Assembly (NCBI GenBank): GCA_963971405.1
Contig: OZ020485.1
Span: 37,219,921-37,283,920 of the forward strand
Source of the DNA: Psococerastis gibbosa
Taxonomy: Eukaryota; Arthropoda; Insecta; Psocodea; Psocidae
Reading direction: 5' to 3'
DNA length: 64,000 nt
Numbering within the stretch: the first letter of the stretch is position 1; every line of letters begins with the position of its first letter. Below are positions 53,548 through 64,000 of this stretch, in pieces. Under the pieces are notes generated by a model. The model did no database searches, had not been told where the DNA came from, and worked only from the letters and a program-made list of their open reading frames with translations. A program made the translations under genes and the position numbers.

Positions 53548-54182
53548 TTCAGGGCCGTGCCCAGGGGGGTGGTCCAAGGGGTCCCCCCGAAATAATTTTT
53601 TTAATATAAACCTGTAGTGTTTGAAGAATTCATCCCTTAATTCATTAATAAATTACGTTAGAAATTTTTTGGAGAACAAGCAGTTACAATGGTTCGGCCA
53701 CGTCCAAAGGATGGACGAGAACACGATCACCCGGAGGTTGGCGAAAGCAAGGCCGCAAGGAAGAAGACCCATCGGCAGACCGAGGACAACTCGTGAGGAA
53801 AGGATTGAACAACTCGCCAGAGCAAGAGGGAAAACAATGGCCGAGCTTCGATGGCTAGGTGGTAGCGTGCTTGTACTTGTGCGAGTCTCTGCGCGCCATG
53901 CGATCGGAGACGTGTCGTAGCTCAGCACAAGTATTAATTTACTCATTGAGGCGACTGAAGAGGTCAATCGGATACTTTCATTAAATTGTTTGTATGCGAT
54001 TAACCTTTAAAAAAAAAAAAAAAAAAAAAATCTCAAGGTGTTAACGTCCGACCGGGGCGAGTTCAGGAAATGGGTTCGAGGCGACCCCCCCCCCCACGCT
54101 GCGCACGCGGCACTAAGGGGGAAGAAGAAGAACTTTTTTTGGATTCCCCCCGAAATCGAAACCCGGGCACGGCCTTGGTATC
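53548..54182. mobile_element. GGCCGTGCCC-type MITE split by a LINE-E insertion
   Basis: Left part 53548-53665 (AGGGCCGTGCCCAGGGG, TTCATTAATAAATTACGTTA). Right part about 54130-54182 (TCCCCCCGAAATCGAAACCC, GGGCACGGCCTTGG). The insert includes LINE-E with its poly-A and a further GC-rich piece (54035-54120) of unknown origin. Confidence 0.8.
53666..54030 (+). pseudogene. LINE-E C-terminal coding end, 3' UTR and poly-A
   Basis: The frame 53621-53920 includes, from about residue 17, LQWFGHVQRMDE and RPIGRPRTTREERIEQLA, then MAELRW. WFGHV.RM plus GRPR is a typical LINE reverse-transcriptase C-terminus. The 3' UTR carries the CATGCGATCGGAGACGTGTC landmark shared by all LINE-E fragments, and a 21-A tail follows. 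This copy links the non-coding LINE-E fragments elsewhere to a coding LINE. The clade (RTE or another) is not decided. Confidence 0.8.
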
Positions 54183-54199
54183 AATACATTGTATAATGA

Positions 54200-54420
54200 A
54201 GGCCCGTGCTGAAGCTATACATACTGTATGAGCGAGACTGCAGCGCACAGGGGCCAGGGGCCTTCGGTACCCAAACCAACCTACCAAAACTTTTATAAAT
54301 GTTTTTAATTTACAAAAACAAAAGAATGATATAATGCCAAGAGCTGAAAGAAGCTGAAAGTGAATTAAGTTAGGCTAATTAAAAAGAAGTTTTAAGTTTT
54401 CCCTCAATTAAATTTGTCAA
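54200..54420. repeat. Dispersed repeat, family V (copy 2)
   Basis: Homologous to 10300-10515 with the same word order: ATACTGTATGAGCGAG, CCAAACCAACC, GCTAATTAAAAA. Confidence 0.6.
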
Positions 54421-55209
54421 CATTTGACATGAACCCGCCACCCTTTTACAGCAGATTTATGAAAAAGTCTTCTTCTGTAAAATCTACATTTTTTTTGCTG
54501 TCAAATAGTATAAAACTCCACGATTTTGCTCTATCTCTACATGGCTTACAAACCTATTTTATTAGTAGTCTAAACATATAGAGGTACAGGCCGGGGGGGG
54601 GGGGGCATTTTCAATCATTGCACTAGGCCCCTAATTTATATTGAAGAAGCACGGCGCCACTTACTGTAAGCAACGAGATGGCATATTATAAATATAGTAT
54701 AATTATTAAAATTAACGTTAATTATGTTTATTATTATACACAGTATTGTGTAGTATATAATTATGTTATATTTATTGTTATTTATTTATATATTATTATA
54801 TTATAAATAAATAAATAACACACGAAATTTATTTTAACGCAGATAGTTGAAAAATTATGGAGTAAATCATTATTCTCATCGCTTACTCGTAGGCTCAGCA
54901 CATGAATTTAGCACGTTTCAGAATCGCATAGTGTGGGCAGCGAATCCGATGAATTCGGAAATGTTAACCCTTTTACGATTCCCATGTTCAATTGAGTGCA
55001 GTTTTTTCAGCTGGAGGGTAATTGCGCTATTGTGTAGTGTACCACATGATTTCGATATACCCTTTCAGTTTTTTCACCAATCAGGTAGAATTTAAGCCTA
55101 CACCAGAGTTTTATGTAGAAGAGATAGGACATTCATGCGGGCCTAAAACAATTTTTTATTCTTGGCTCCACATAATGCCACGTTTCCTATGATGAGAAAA
55201 CTTACCACC
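54421..55209. other. No gene; AT-rich block
   Basis: 54680-54830 is almost pure A/T with ATTATTATA and AAATAAATAAATA runs. G-run of 13 at 54594-54606. The 82-residue ORF 54847-55095 has no recognisable domain. Confidence 0.4.
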
Positions 55210-55352
55210 GGCCTACTATGGCGATTATTTTAATCCTAATATGGGATTAAAAATCTAAACAAGATTATTTTATAGCGGAAAGTGCTATTCAAAATTGTTT
55301 TGTTTACGTCTTTAACCCCAAGGTAAGCTAATACCAAACGGCATAGTGGCCC
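55210..55352. mobile_element. Family M MITE, diverged (copy 7)
   Basis: GGCCTACTATGGCGATTATT left and AAACGGCATAGTGGCC right are inverted repeats. Inner GGAAAGTGCTATTCAAAATT matches the family. Confidence 0.7.
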
Positions 55353-56490
55353 CGTAATAAAAAAAAAATATTTCGAATGTCCCATCTCTCCAATATAGAA
55401 CTCTAGCCAATACTATTAAAAAATTAAAGCCGGATCCCACCGTTACTTGCAAAGTATCAGCTGCTCCCAGGTCCCCAAACTCGCCTGTTGGTAGTCATTT
55501 CAATGAATCTTGGTCTATAAGAGATCTGAAATTTACTGCTATCGAAATGCGTAAAACCAACTATTCCGGGTCTATTTGTTCAAAAAACTTCTTCTTACTA
55601 GACCTTGAACCAATTTCTGGCACCCCCCCCCCTAAAATGAAATCCTTCATACATGCCTGTTCTATGTATGTATATTATATATCCAGCACGACTTTCTCCT
55701 CTGGGGCAAAGATAGATAATACCGATGCCAATAGCAAGACCCCGGGGTTCTAGATTTTGACCCCTCCCGTCTTCCCTACTTGGAACTTCCTTGCGGCAAT
55801 CCGCATATTACGGTTCATTTACCAACAATTACTTGCTATCTCTGGGGAAGTTAATAAATTATGACAGTGTGTGGCTCTATGGCTTGATTGTAACCGCATC
55901 GATTTTGATTAGAAGCTAGCCAATGACACTAACAATTAATATAGCTAATGGAACTTGGTTTCTTGAATGGATACTCTTAGGGTCATTGTCACCACGAACA
56001 GCAAATGCTCCGTAAGTATTTGAAAGGGCGAAGGACAAACTGTAAAATACTTAGTATTTGAAAAAAGTTAGGAAACGTTCTCACAACTTATAGAGTAAGT
56101 ACACACATAGGTACATCATTTATAGGATATGTTTTACCTTGAGGAAAAATGTCCTTTTCAGGTGCAACAGTCATTACAAATTTAGTCTCAGCTATCCCAT
56201 ACTTAGGAACTTCAATTGTACAATGAATTTGGGGAGGATTTGTTGTTGATAACTCTACACTAACACGATTTTTTTTACTTTTCATTTTATTTTACCTTTT
56301 ATTGTTTTAGCACCTATAACCTATACCTATACACATTTATGGCTTTAAGGTGTAATCATTTTCAGCAGCAATTTTTCCAGTTGGAATTGATATTAGATAA
56401 TATAATTTATACTGCAGATAACCGTGGTTAGAGGATATATGAGAAATTTCTGATCCAAATATCTGTGTGCGTAATTTCAATTTTTCCCGT
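55353..56490. other. No recognisable gene
   Basis: Small ORFs only; a 65-residue minus-strand ORF (56088-56285) has no recognised domain. Confidence 0.35.
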
Positions 56491-56746
56491 TCCGCTCTGC
56501 CTCAACTAGGTTTTTCATTGGGATTACAATGCTTCTCCATTCCCCATTGCCTCAACTACGTTTTTCATTGGGTTTGGAATACTTTGCCATTCCCCATTGC
56601 CTCAACTACGTTTTTCATTGGGATTACAATACTTCTCCATTCCCCGTTGCGTCAACTACGATTTTCATTGGGATTACAATACTTCTCCATTCCTCGTTTC
56701 CTCAACTACATTTTTCATTGAGTTTACAATACTTCTCCACTCCCTG
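56491..56746. repeat. 50-bp tandem repeat, five units
   Basis: CTCAACTA recurs at 56501, 56551, 56601, 56651 (as GTCAACTA) and 56701, an exact 50-bp period. Unit: CTCAACTACGTTTTTCATTG, then GGATTACAATACTTCTCCATTCCCC. 50 is not a multiple of three, so overlapping ORFs shift frame between units and are not real. Confidence 0.95.
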
Positions 56747-56866
56747 TAAATGTCCCCCGTTCATTCCACTATAATCCTTCCCCGTTTCCCGTTCCTCTGT
56801 TCTTCATCAAACGTGAGCCTTCTCGACTTCCTCGTAATCATCGACGTAATCATTTATAATTACACC

Positions 56867-57177
56867 CAGTGACCGAGCGTGGGATAATAGCGAGTGTAAC
56901 AATTGCAAATATTTATTGAAGTTAAAAAAAAGAAAACACGCGCCATTTTACATAGCATGTTCTATCTTCTTAAGAAATATAAATTTGAATACAAAACATT
57001 TGATTTCTAACGTGACGAGATTCTCAATTTTCTTAGACTGCGTTGATAACATCATGCCCACATACAATCTTATTTGCTCGCGGCTTCCTATAGATTTCAA
57101 CGAAGCTCTTAATACATTCTAAGGATTACTTGAGTGTAATGCGGCATTGCCCGCCTTACATGCACGCTCCGCCACTG
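56867..57177. mobile_element. hAT MITE with exact 8-bp target duplication
   Basis: Left CAGTGACCGAGCGTGGGA and right CACGCTCCGCCACTG are inverted repeats. ATTACACC lies immediately outside both ends (56859-56866, 57178-57185). 311 bp. The 68-residue ORF inside has no transposase motif. Confidence 0.93.
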
Positions 57178-57439
57178 ATTACACCCAATGATCCACCCTA
57201 TGTAAACGTGCCTGCATACCTATAATCATACATAGGCGACAGCCCTTCGAACTTTCCAAACAATAATAAAATTATTAATGAGGAAAATAAATTCGTTCCG
57301 TTTTCCGTTTTATTACTTTTTCTTTTCGTAAGAACCTTCTAGAAAGTATTAGAAAACTTTAAAAGAAAATATGAATGGAATCGGTTAAGTCATTCTCCAG
57401 TTATGGCGTTTATTACTTATTACGGTTTATTGGTGGTAC

Positions 57440-57655
57440 ACCCACGGTAACCTGATGGCAGGTGAGCCACTTACACCTTTCGACTGCGGTGGGGAGATGT
57501 CTGTTAGGCATCTTCTGGTGGAATGCAGACTCCTCTCCCCATATCGTCGATGGTACCCTCAGGCGACCACGCGTCAAATCCTGGGAGACACGGAGGAGCA
57601 AGTCAACGATGTGTTGATGTTCCTGTACACTTCAGGAATTATAGCCCAAATCTAA
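57440..57655 (+). pseudogene. LINE C-terminal zinc-knuckle fragment
   Basis: 66-residue plus-strand frame with C-x9-H-x4-C spacing: CGGEMSVRHLLVECRLLSPYR, then a stop at 57653. This His-Leu-Leu-x-Glu-Cys pattern is the C-terminal knuckle of Jockey/I/R1-group LINEs. The first Cys of the full knuckle is lost (FDCGG has one). (CA)n-rich sequence follows at 57665-57690. Different LINE lineage from the PHD-finger element. Confidence 0.6.
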
Positions 57656-58356
57656 CGCAGGTAGCATTCACACACTCACACACACATACATACATACATA
57701 GAACTGTTTTTGACGGTTGCAGTTGATCGCAGATCACAATTCCACTGTAACATCAGTAATAAACTCGGCAAGCCCTAGCAGTCACCCTTAAAACAAGTTA
57801 TAAAAAAAGATCCTTATTTCCTTTTTTTCTTCAAAAAATGCGAATAAAAATATTTATGTAGCTGTAGATGATGCCATAGATGGAAAGCTGGATGAAAAAT
57901 GATTGGAGGAGAATGAGGCGAGCTTGAATACACATTGCATGTGATCTTCAAGGGAGGGAAATGAGCGACGGAAACGTGTGTGGCGGATGCACAGACACCC
58001 CTTTCAGCCCCTAGCCGGTTTGCTACTTTCGTCCCACTCTCCTTCAATAACCCAGTTCGAGATGGCGATATAATGCACAGAATATCGCTTTGTGAGCTAC
58101 AGAGGGAATACTATTACCTTTCCAACTCTATGCTCTATGTTTATGAGTGCATAATTTTCAGCTACTACAAGACCATGCGATCACTGCTTTACCCTTTGCA
58201 TAAATTTTTCACACTGGACCGTTCAGACACTACAAAACTGTACCGTATTTAATGTTGAAATAGTCATTGACAGAATTGTAACATTTCTGGAAAAGTCAGA
58301 TATAATTCATCAGTTATAATAGGGGCCACGAAAGTCATTTTCAAACTCAAAGTATT
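57656..58356. other. No recognisable gene
   Basis: ORFs of 77-90 residues on both strands (57814-58252) overlap each other and have no recognisable domain. Confidence 0.35.
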
Positions 58357-59221
58357 CAGTGGCAGAGCGTGCATGTAAGGCGGGTAATGCCGCATTACAC
58401 TCAGCAAATTCTTACAATGTATTAAGAGCTTCGTTGAAATAAGATGGGATGAGCTTAATATTATCAACGCAGTCTAAGAAAATTAAGCATCTCGTCACGT
58501 TAAAATTCAAATGTTTTCTTTCTAGGAATTGAATTGAATTGAAAACGACGTTATTGAATAAAAACAAACTAAAAGGCGAACAATAAGACTATAAAGTCTT
58601 CTTTTCATGCTAACCTTAAAAAACAAACATATTGTATTAACAGATAGATGATTAAAATTAAATGGGGAGAAACAAGAGAAGAAGGGGGGGGGGAGAAGGT
58701 TAAGGGGGGGGGAGAAGGTTAAGGGGGGGGGGAGAAGGTTAAGGGGGGGGAGAAGGTTAAGGGGGGGAGAAGGTTAAGGGGGGGGAGGGATCCATAGTCG
58801 TCACCATTATAAGACCGGAGAGAGTCTCAAGCGTTATCTAAGATGTATTGTTTAATAATTTTCTAAAAGCTACTGAGTGAACTAGCTGCCCTAACCTCCA
58901 ATGGTAGGCGGTTCCAGTGGCGAATAGCGTATATTACTGTAGATTGCCCGTGTCTTGTGGTCTTATGTAGTGGTATTTCGTTAAGATAGAACATGCTTTA
59001 TATATTTTTAGCAGAATATTTTTTTATTTAAGTAAAAAAGGAAACAGCAATGTAACAGGTCCTGATCGCGTACGGGCTGCTAAAGCCCAGCGATAATAAT
59101 TTAATTGTAATTTAATGTAATGTGCATATTATGATTGATTGATCGATTGATTGATGTTTTATTTCTTTTAACTTTAACGACGCAAGCATTACACTAGCAA
59201 TTATCCCACGCTCCGCCACTG
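58357..59221. mobile_element. hAT element, longer copy with internal insertions
   Basis: CAGTGGCAGAGCGTGCATGT at the left and CACGCTCCGCCACTG at the right. The first 170 bp match, inverted, the right portion of the 56867 copy (ATGCCGCATTACACT, GACGCAGTCTAAG-type words). Flanks AAAGTATT and TAATTATT match at 6 of 8. Contains the inverted (AATTG)n-tailed retroposon (58530-58640) and the G-rich minisatellite. Confidence 0.82.
58684..58790 (+). repeat. G-rich minisatellite, G7-10 AGAAGGTTAA x5
   Basis: Five units of 17-20 bp; only the length of the G-run varies. Successive runs of 10, 9, 10, 8, 7 and 8 G suit G-quadruplex formation on this strand. Confidence 0.95.
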
Positions 59222-60287
59222 TAATTATTGCTGTTTACATTTTTCCATGTAAGATAAATCTTCTTAGAGAAAAGCAATAAAAGCTCATAAAGATGTGAAT
59301 CATGGAGATAAGACTGCATTGGAAAATATTGTATAAAGTCCAATTCCCCCTTCTTACAATCGAATTGATTAGAGAAAAAGAATTTATGGACTGAACAGAT
59401 GCTATCGCTAAACAAGGAAACGATGCGTAAAGTTGGATCCCAACTTCCCCAAAATGGAAGAAAACCGGCAGTTCTCTTGACGGTTGCGAAGAGCCTCATC
59501 AAATTTTTAACTTAGCTAGAGGAAAGTTCCTCGGATATTTCCCTCCGGTTCCAAATGATATCCCACTGATTTGCTTCCACCATGCATGCAGTTTGATTGT
59601 AAGTTTTATTTTTGCTGGTATCCCTAGGTTTGGAACAACAACTTTTACAATTACTGCTCTTCTGATTTCAATTTCAATGATTTGCCTAAAACAATTATGA
59701 AGCCAAGCGTGGGTTAGACAAGGGGTTTTAACACTGATAATTAAATTTGTTTTCATAAGACCCCTTCACTATTACAAAATAGATGGCCTTTTTAATTGAA
59801 GAAGAGTAATTGTGGAAAATAATAAAAAAAATCTTTAGATTGAATTAAATTAACATTGAAAATCGACCTGAAACTCACATTTTCAAAATATTATTCGCAG
59901 CTGGAGACACCCTTAAGTAGCCATATGATGTAGTTTGTACGCTGCTAATTATCAATTATAACTTATTATTAACTGATAGAAATCAAATAAACTCGGTGTT
60001 TCGCTTATGCGAATAAAGAAAGTGCACTAAGTGCCATCCTAACGTGGTCGGGTAGTATGTGCATTCGCTTCTGCTGTGCACAGTTTATGATTGGTAATTG
60101 TATCCAGAAAATTTAGTCTGATGTAATTAATTATTCTATACAAAAAAAAATATATGGTTGTGGGGTCGCTTGATACCTACTGATACGGAGAATAGGTCAG
60201 TAAATGTGGGTGTACTAGACATGAATTTGTCACGATAATAGTTTGTAAAATGGCAGTAAATACAAAAGCTTCACAGTGGAAGTTAGA
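59222..60287. other. No recognisable gene
   Basis: Minus-strand ORFs of 102 (59194-59502) and 85 residues (59499-59756) are adjacent but have no motif I recognise; the first begins inside the hAT element. Confidence 0.3.
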
Positions 60288-60461
60288 CGATGAAGCAATA
60301 GAATTGGGACTGATGGGCCGTGGTCCACTTGAAAGGGCACTTCCTTCTGAGCCTCCGAAATACAATCTTACAAGGTAGGGTCACTGAAGATGTCGACTGC
60401 AGACATTGACGAAACGCTTGAAAGTACTCTTTCAGATTGATTCTACTGCTTCATCACTAAC
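60288..60461. mobile_element. Palindrome-ended MITE, family Q (copy 2)
   Basis: GATGAAGCAATAGAATTG left and GATTCTACTGCTTCATCAC right. The interior (GAGCCTCCGAAATACAATCT, GACGAAACGCTTGAAAGTAC) is the inverse of the 45389 copy. Confidence 0.78.
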
Positions 60462-60867
60462 CACCATTTAATAAAAGCCTATTTTTAATTCTCTTGTGCT
60501 TGATATATGGACTGGACAACGTTAAATATGGCATGGTTTAAAGTTAGCAAAGTACGTACAGTAGATTTGGACGCATGCAAAACCACCGAGAGATTCATAT
60601 TTACCAAAACCCACAGAGACCTCTGATAAAACGAAACAGACACATGTGCTCGAAATTTATATGGTACACACGAATAAATTATATTAGAATTAAGAGGAAA
60701 GTTAAAAAAAAATGCATGACGACAGATATTTGAGAACGAGGGAAGCGAAATTTTGTTTCACAGTTCACATCCCAGCCGCATGTGATGGAGAGAGCGGTCG
60801 AAAAAACTCTACCTTTAAAACTAATTATACTTGTACCGTATATACAATAGCAGACTCGTATCTGTAC

Positions 60868-60945
60868 TTGGTTAAGTCATGCTTTCACCTGTTACACTGC
60901 GCCAATAGTAAGCTTGTCGCAGCCTGTCCATTCTTCCCCTAGGCT
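60868..60945 (-). repeat. Dispersed repeat, family X, partial
   Basis: GTTAAGTCATGCTTTCACCTG, then CAATAGTAAGCTTGTC and CTGTCCATT, match 19165-19225. Confidence 0.6.
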
Positions 60946-61175
60946 ACTTGTTTGATGGGGAGGGCCTAACACATAAGTATACACTCCTCTTGGCTCATGG
61001 CAACAAACATCTGTTTTGTAAATTTTATATCTTCGAACATTTAAGTCCTAAGCCATAAAGTATAAAACATGAAGAGACAGAGAGCTGATTTCACCATGTG
61101 AGCTGATTACACTGTGCATGTTGGAGTAGCCTCCTAACAATGAATGGGTAAGTACGTTATCATGTAGCCCCCTAA

Positions 61176-61292
61176 GGCGCTTATTCCACCTACGTCAATA
61201 GTAAATGTGGTATTTTTAGACGGTCTTTAATGTCTGCTACCACGTCAATACCATATTTACTATTGACTATTGACGTAGGTGGAGTAAGTGCC
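61176..61292. mobile_element. Family H MITE, short copy with TAA duplication
   Basis: GGCGCTTATTCCACCTACGT left and ACGTAGGTGGAGTAAGTGCC right. TAA directly outside both ends (61173-61175, 61293-61295). 117 bp; the palindrome covers most of it. Confidence 0.88.
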
Positions 61293-64000
61293 TAAGTAAC
61301 TAAGTTGCTCCCCAGGCCACTATGTTGTTCACTAAGTTATTATGTTGTCCCCTAAGCCATTATGTAGTTCCTATAGTTACCCACATTCATTATAAGTTAT
61401 TTGTACCATTTTAAAAGCGTATATAACTCCCGTCACAGAAGTCCACTCAGAATACGCTAATCCATAGAAGGTTCCAATTAGTGGTACCTATTCAGAGTGT
61501 GATACATTGGTTAAATAATATTAGAACTGACCCTTCGTGGGTTTCGTTGGCTATTAAATTGCTCATAGGCGCAGGGCACTGTAAAATTCTGAGGCCACTA
61601 GTTTACATAATATCAAATTAAAAAGACTGCTGTTGTCAAAATACTGACAATGTTAGTGTAGGAATTTAAAAAAAAAAAATATATAGTGAAATCGAAGAAA
61701 CATGTAGTGTTTCAAATCTTTCAATTCCTGGTAGCACTGTATTTTCTTTTTCGTATTACTCTCGTATTGGATTTAATGTTAAACATGTCTAGAAAATGAG
61801 AAAAGGCGAAGTATTCACTGAATCGAACTGTTCCTGTCGTATGTTCTTTGCAGAAAATGTGCGGCTGGGTGGGGTAAGGAGGGGGGGGGGGGTATGGAGG
61901 GGGGGTCGATTTGGTGGCGTCAAGTCACCCCAGCCCTAGTCCCTTGTCGAGCCTCCCAGCACTCACCCTCTGCTCCCAGTTATCAAGGATTACTTTAATC
62001 AAAAAGGGAGTCGACATGAGTAATGCTCTTTTATATGCTAAACAACTTTCTTCCACAAAGCTCAAGGTTTTCCGTTTACTAAACTAGGATTTTGATTTGT
62101 CTTTTCCTTTTGCGGTGTATTTTTGTTTTGCGGGCTAATTTGAAAGTTAATTATCGTTAATTTTGTCATTTTCTCCTGTTTCTCCATGGTATACATCAGC
62201 ATACTCACTAGCAAATTTATGTTTTTTTTCATTCAAAACCCAAAATAATATGCAGAGTTCTTTTCAGCTACAACATTACAGCTAATACAGCAATGTAATT
62301 TTAACTCACATGTACTGCAAGTTAAATATCAGCATGCAATTTAGAATTTACAACAAAAATGTACCAAGAAAATAGAGGAAGCTCTTGTTATTAAAATGTA
62401 CCTATATATAGGACTCTAGAACTTAGTTTTTTAAGAAGCAAAGCAGGCTACATTGAATTTTAAATGTATCAGTCAAGGCCCCGCAACCCGGGTAAACCGG
62501 CAAAAATCATACTACAATACATTTTTTTTGATTACCTGTACTATGTGTACCCCCATTTACGGAAATTTGAACTGAATTTTAACTGACAATTTGGCACAAT
62601 AGAGGTTTCACATCTTGTTGAAGTTTAGATTGCCTGAAGACGTTGATGGAGCATGAGGTGGTAAGTTGTGAGGGCAGAAGCCTCGGAAGGAAACAGTAGT
62701 TTGACAATTATACCCAGTAAATTGGAAAGGGTGGGGGGGTTGCCATCCCCCCCCCCCCCCCTTCAGGCTTTTACCACCCCCCCCCCCCCCGCCTCTGCCC
62801 CCCGCCACACAGCACAAAGTCTCAATCAAACCCAAGACTCCTCTCCCACCTGTCCCGCCAAAGGTAGTTAGCTAACAGCAGCAGCTTTCAAGATTGTAAC
62901 AGCCTGTGTAACAGGATCGGATTGCTCACACTAAGGGAGAAATTATTGGAGTTTCCCGTGGTGACGAGGCGCCAATCTGAAACGGTAGACTAATTAGGTA
63001 TGTAATTCCAACAAACTACCTATTGTAAGAATACATATTTTGCTTGAAATTTTAATGGAAAGTATTTAACTTCTAACCGACCGACTGGGTAGTACTGACT
63101 GCTGAATAATACCTAATGTGATCTTCATGAGCCCGCATAAAAATGTTCAATTCTGCTACCGGCCCATCACGTATCTATTCTATCTAAACAAGTCTTTTGT
63201 GGCTATGCATTAGAAAATATTTATTTTTTTGACTTTTATAATCTGGGGTGGAACTTCGTATTGTATTTGACCAAAATTGAGGAAACTGTTGGAATGATCC
63301 ATGATTACGTCATTGGTAATATTGTGGTGTCGGAAGTTATTTTATTTTATACTAGCAACTGCCCAAAGAATCTTTGAGGTGTTGAAGTGTCATGATCGTG
63401 GAGCACAGGGACAGATCCAGCCCATTTGGGGGCAATATGTTTAGTATCGATTAAATTGGAACGTAATAAATTAACTTACTAAATTGAATTATAGATAGAT
63501 ATACTGTATATGAGACTTAGTAAATTTTGGTGGGCAGCTGAAACAGAGTGAGCTACTGCATTACCTATTGAGAATTCTACAGCTATCTTTCTTTAAGTAT
63601 AGTTCATTTAAATTGCAATTCATTTGGAAATGAAGCTAATTAAGTGAAGAAAGGCCCTGTAATTGAAACGTCAAACAAAAAACTTTGTTTATTAAGCATA
63701 CTTTAATAAAATCGAACAAACTTGGTGTTTCGTTCGTTTCAAATGCTCCTGATCCGATAGAATAAATAGTATATCTGCATTATACTGTATTGTACATAAA
63801 TTGGAATTTGAATTAATTTCCACAAAAAGTTTAGTTAGTCTTTACTTCTAAAGTGGGAAGCAATACCGTGATAATGCCAATCCAAATGTGTGAGTTAATA
63901 CAATAAGTGTCTCAGCTTTGCGAGAGTTTACAGTACTCAAAAGTTTTCATAATGCATGCATATGAGATAATGAATGAAGGATTATGGTTCATCCCAAAAG
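61293..64000. other. No recognisable gene; long G and C runs
   Basis: G-runs at 61880-61907 and C-runs at 62747-62761 and 62777-62790. The two opposed ORFs at 62608-62871 are Gly/Pro tracts created by those runs. Nothing else recognised to the window end. Confidence 0.4.

Noticed and set aside
56467..56774. Overlapping 84- and 81-residue repetitive proteins
   Set aside because: They result from the 50-bp tandem repeat read in successive frames; 50 is not divisible by three.
62608..62871. Gly-rich and Pro-rich proteins on opposite strands
   Set aside because: Artefacts of the long C-runs at 62747-62790.

Overview
This is a eukaryotic, gene-poor, repeat-dense stretch, roughly one-third GC by eye. 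I found no convincing host protein-coding gene, no rRNA and no free-standing tRNA gene. Almost everything I can name is a mobile-element remnant or a simple or tandem repeat. The mix (a PHD-finger LINE, a mariner relic, tRNA-headed SINEs, hAT-type and TTA-target MITEs, and a repeat carrying GTCT microsatellites) suggests an invertebrate, most likely an arthropod such as a hemimetabolous insect. That taxonomic guess is weak because no host gene is available to test it.

Layout. 0-9 kb: two tRNA-derived SINE families (called SINE-A and SINE-B here), LINE 3' ends, a 117-bp satellite split by two palindromic MITEs, and a palindromic TTA/TAA-target MITE at 9 kb. 9-18 kb: diverged SINEs, a (GAAAT)n tract, an inverted-repeat element about 1.5 kb long, a 190-bp minisatellite, and a 763-bp palindromic element. 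18-32 kb: several copies of a roughly 0.8-1 kb family (family R) in both orientations, a textbook hAT MITE, and a SINE split by another hAT MITE. 32-37 kb: two more TTA-target MITEs and a dead mariner with both terminal inverted repeats. 38-44.5 kb: the main coding content. This is a nearly full-length LINE (PHD-finger/coiled-coil ORF1, endonuclease-reverse transcriptase ORF2) followed head-to-tail by a 5'-truncated relative, with (ATT)n tracts before, between and after them. 44.5-54 kb: more SINEs, MITEs nested inside MITEs, and a LINE tail carrying two copies of a small element. One of those copies contains a perfect 112-bp inverted repeat, and both are flanked by 12-bp direct repeats. 54-64 kb: a 50-bp tandem repeat, two hAT-type copies (one with an exact 8-bp target duplication), a G-rich minisatellite, and a final stretch with no recognisable gene.

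How the parts relate. The autonomous or formerly autonomous parts are the LINEs and the mariner, and all of them are broken by frameshifts, truncation or catalytic substitutions. The SINEs and MITEs depend on enzymes encoded elsewhere. Repeated nesting (hAT in SINE, MITE in MITE, LINE in hAT, MITE in satellite) gives a relative order of insertions. The most unusual observations are the hairpin element at 49.6-50.0 kb, the LINE pair bounded by (ATT)n with a conserved hairpin at the 3' end, and the conserved open frame at one end of family R.
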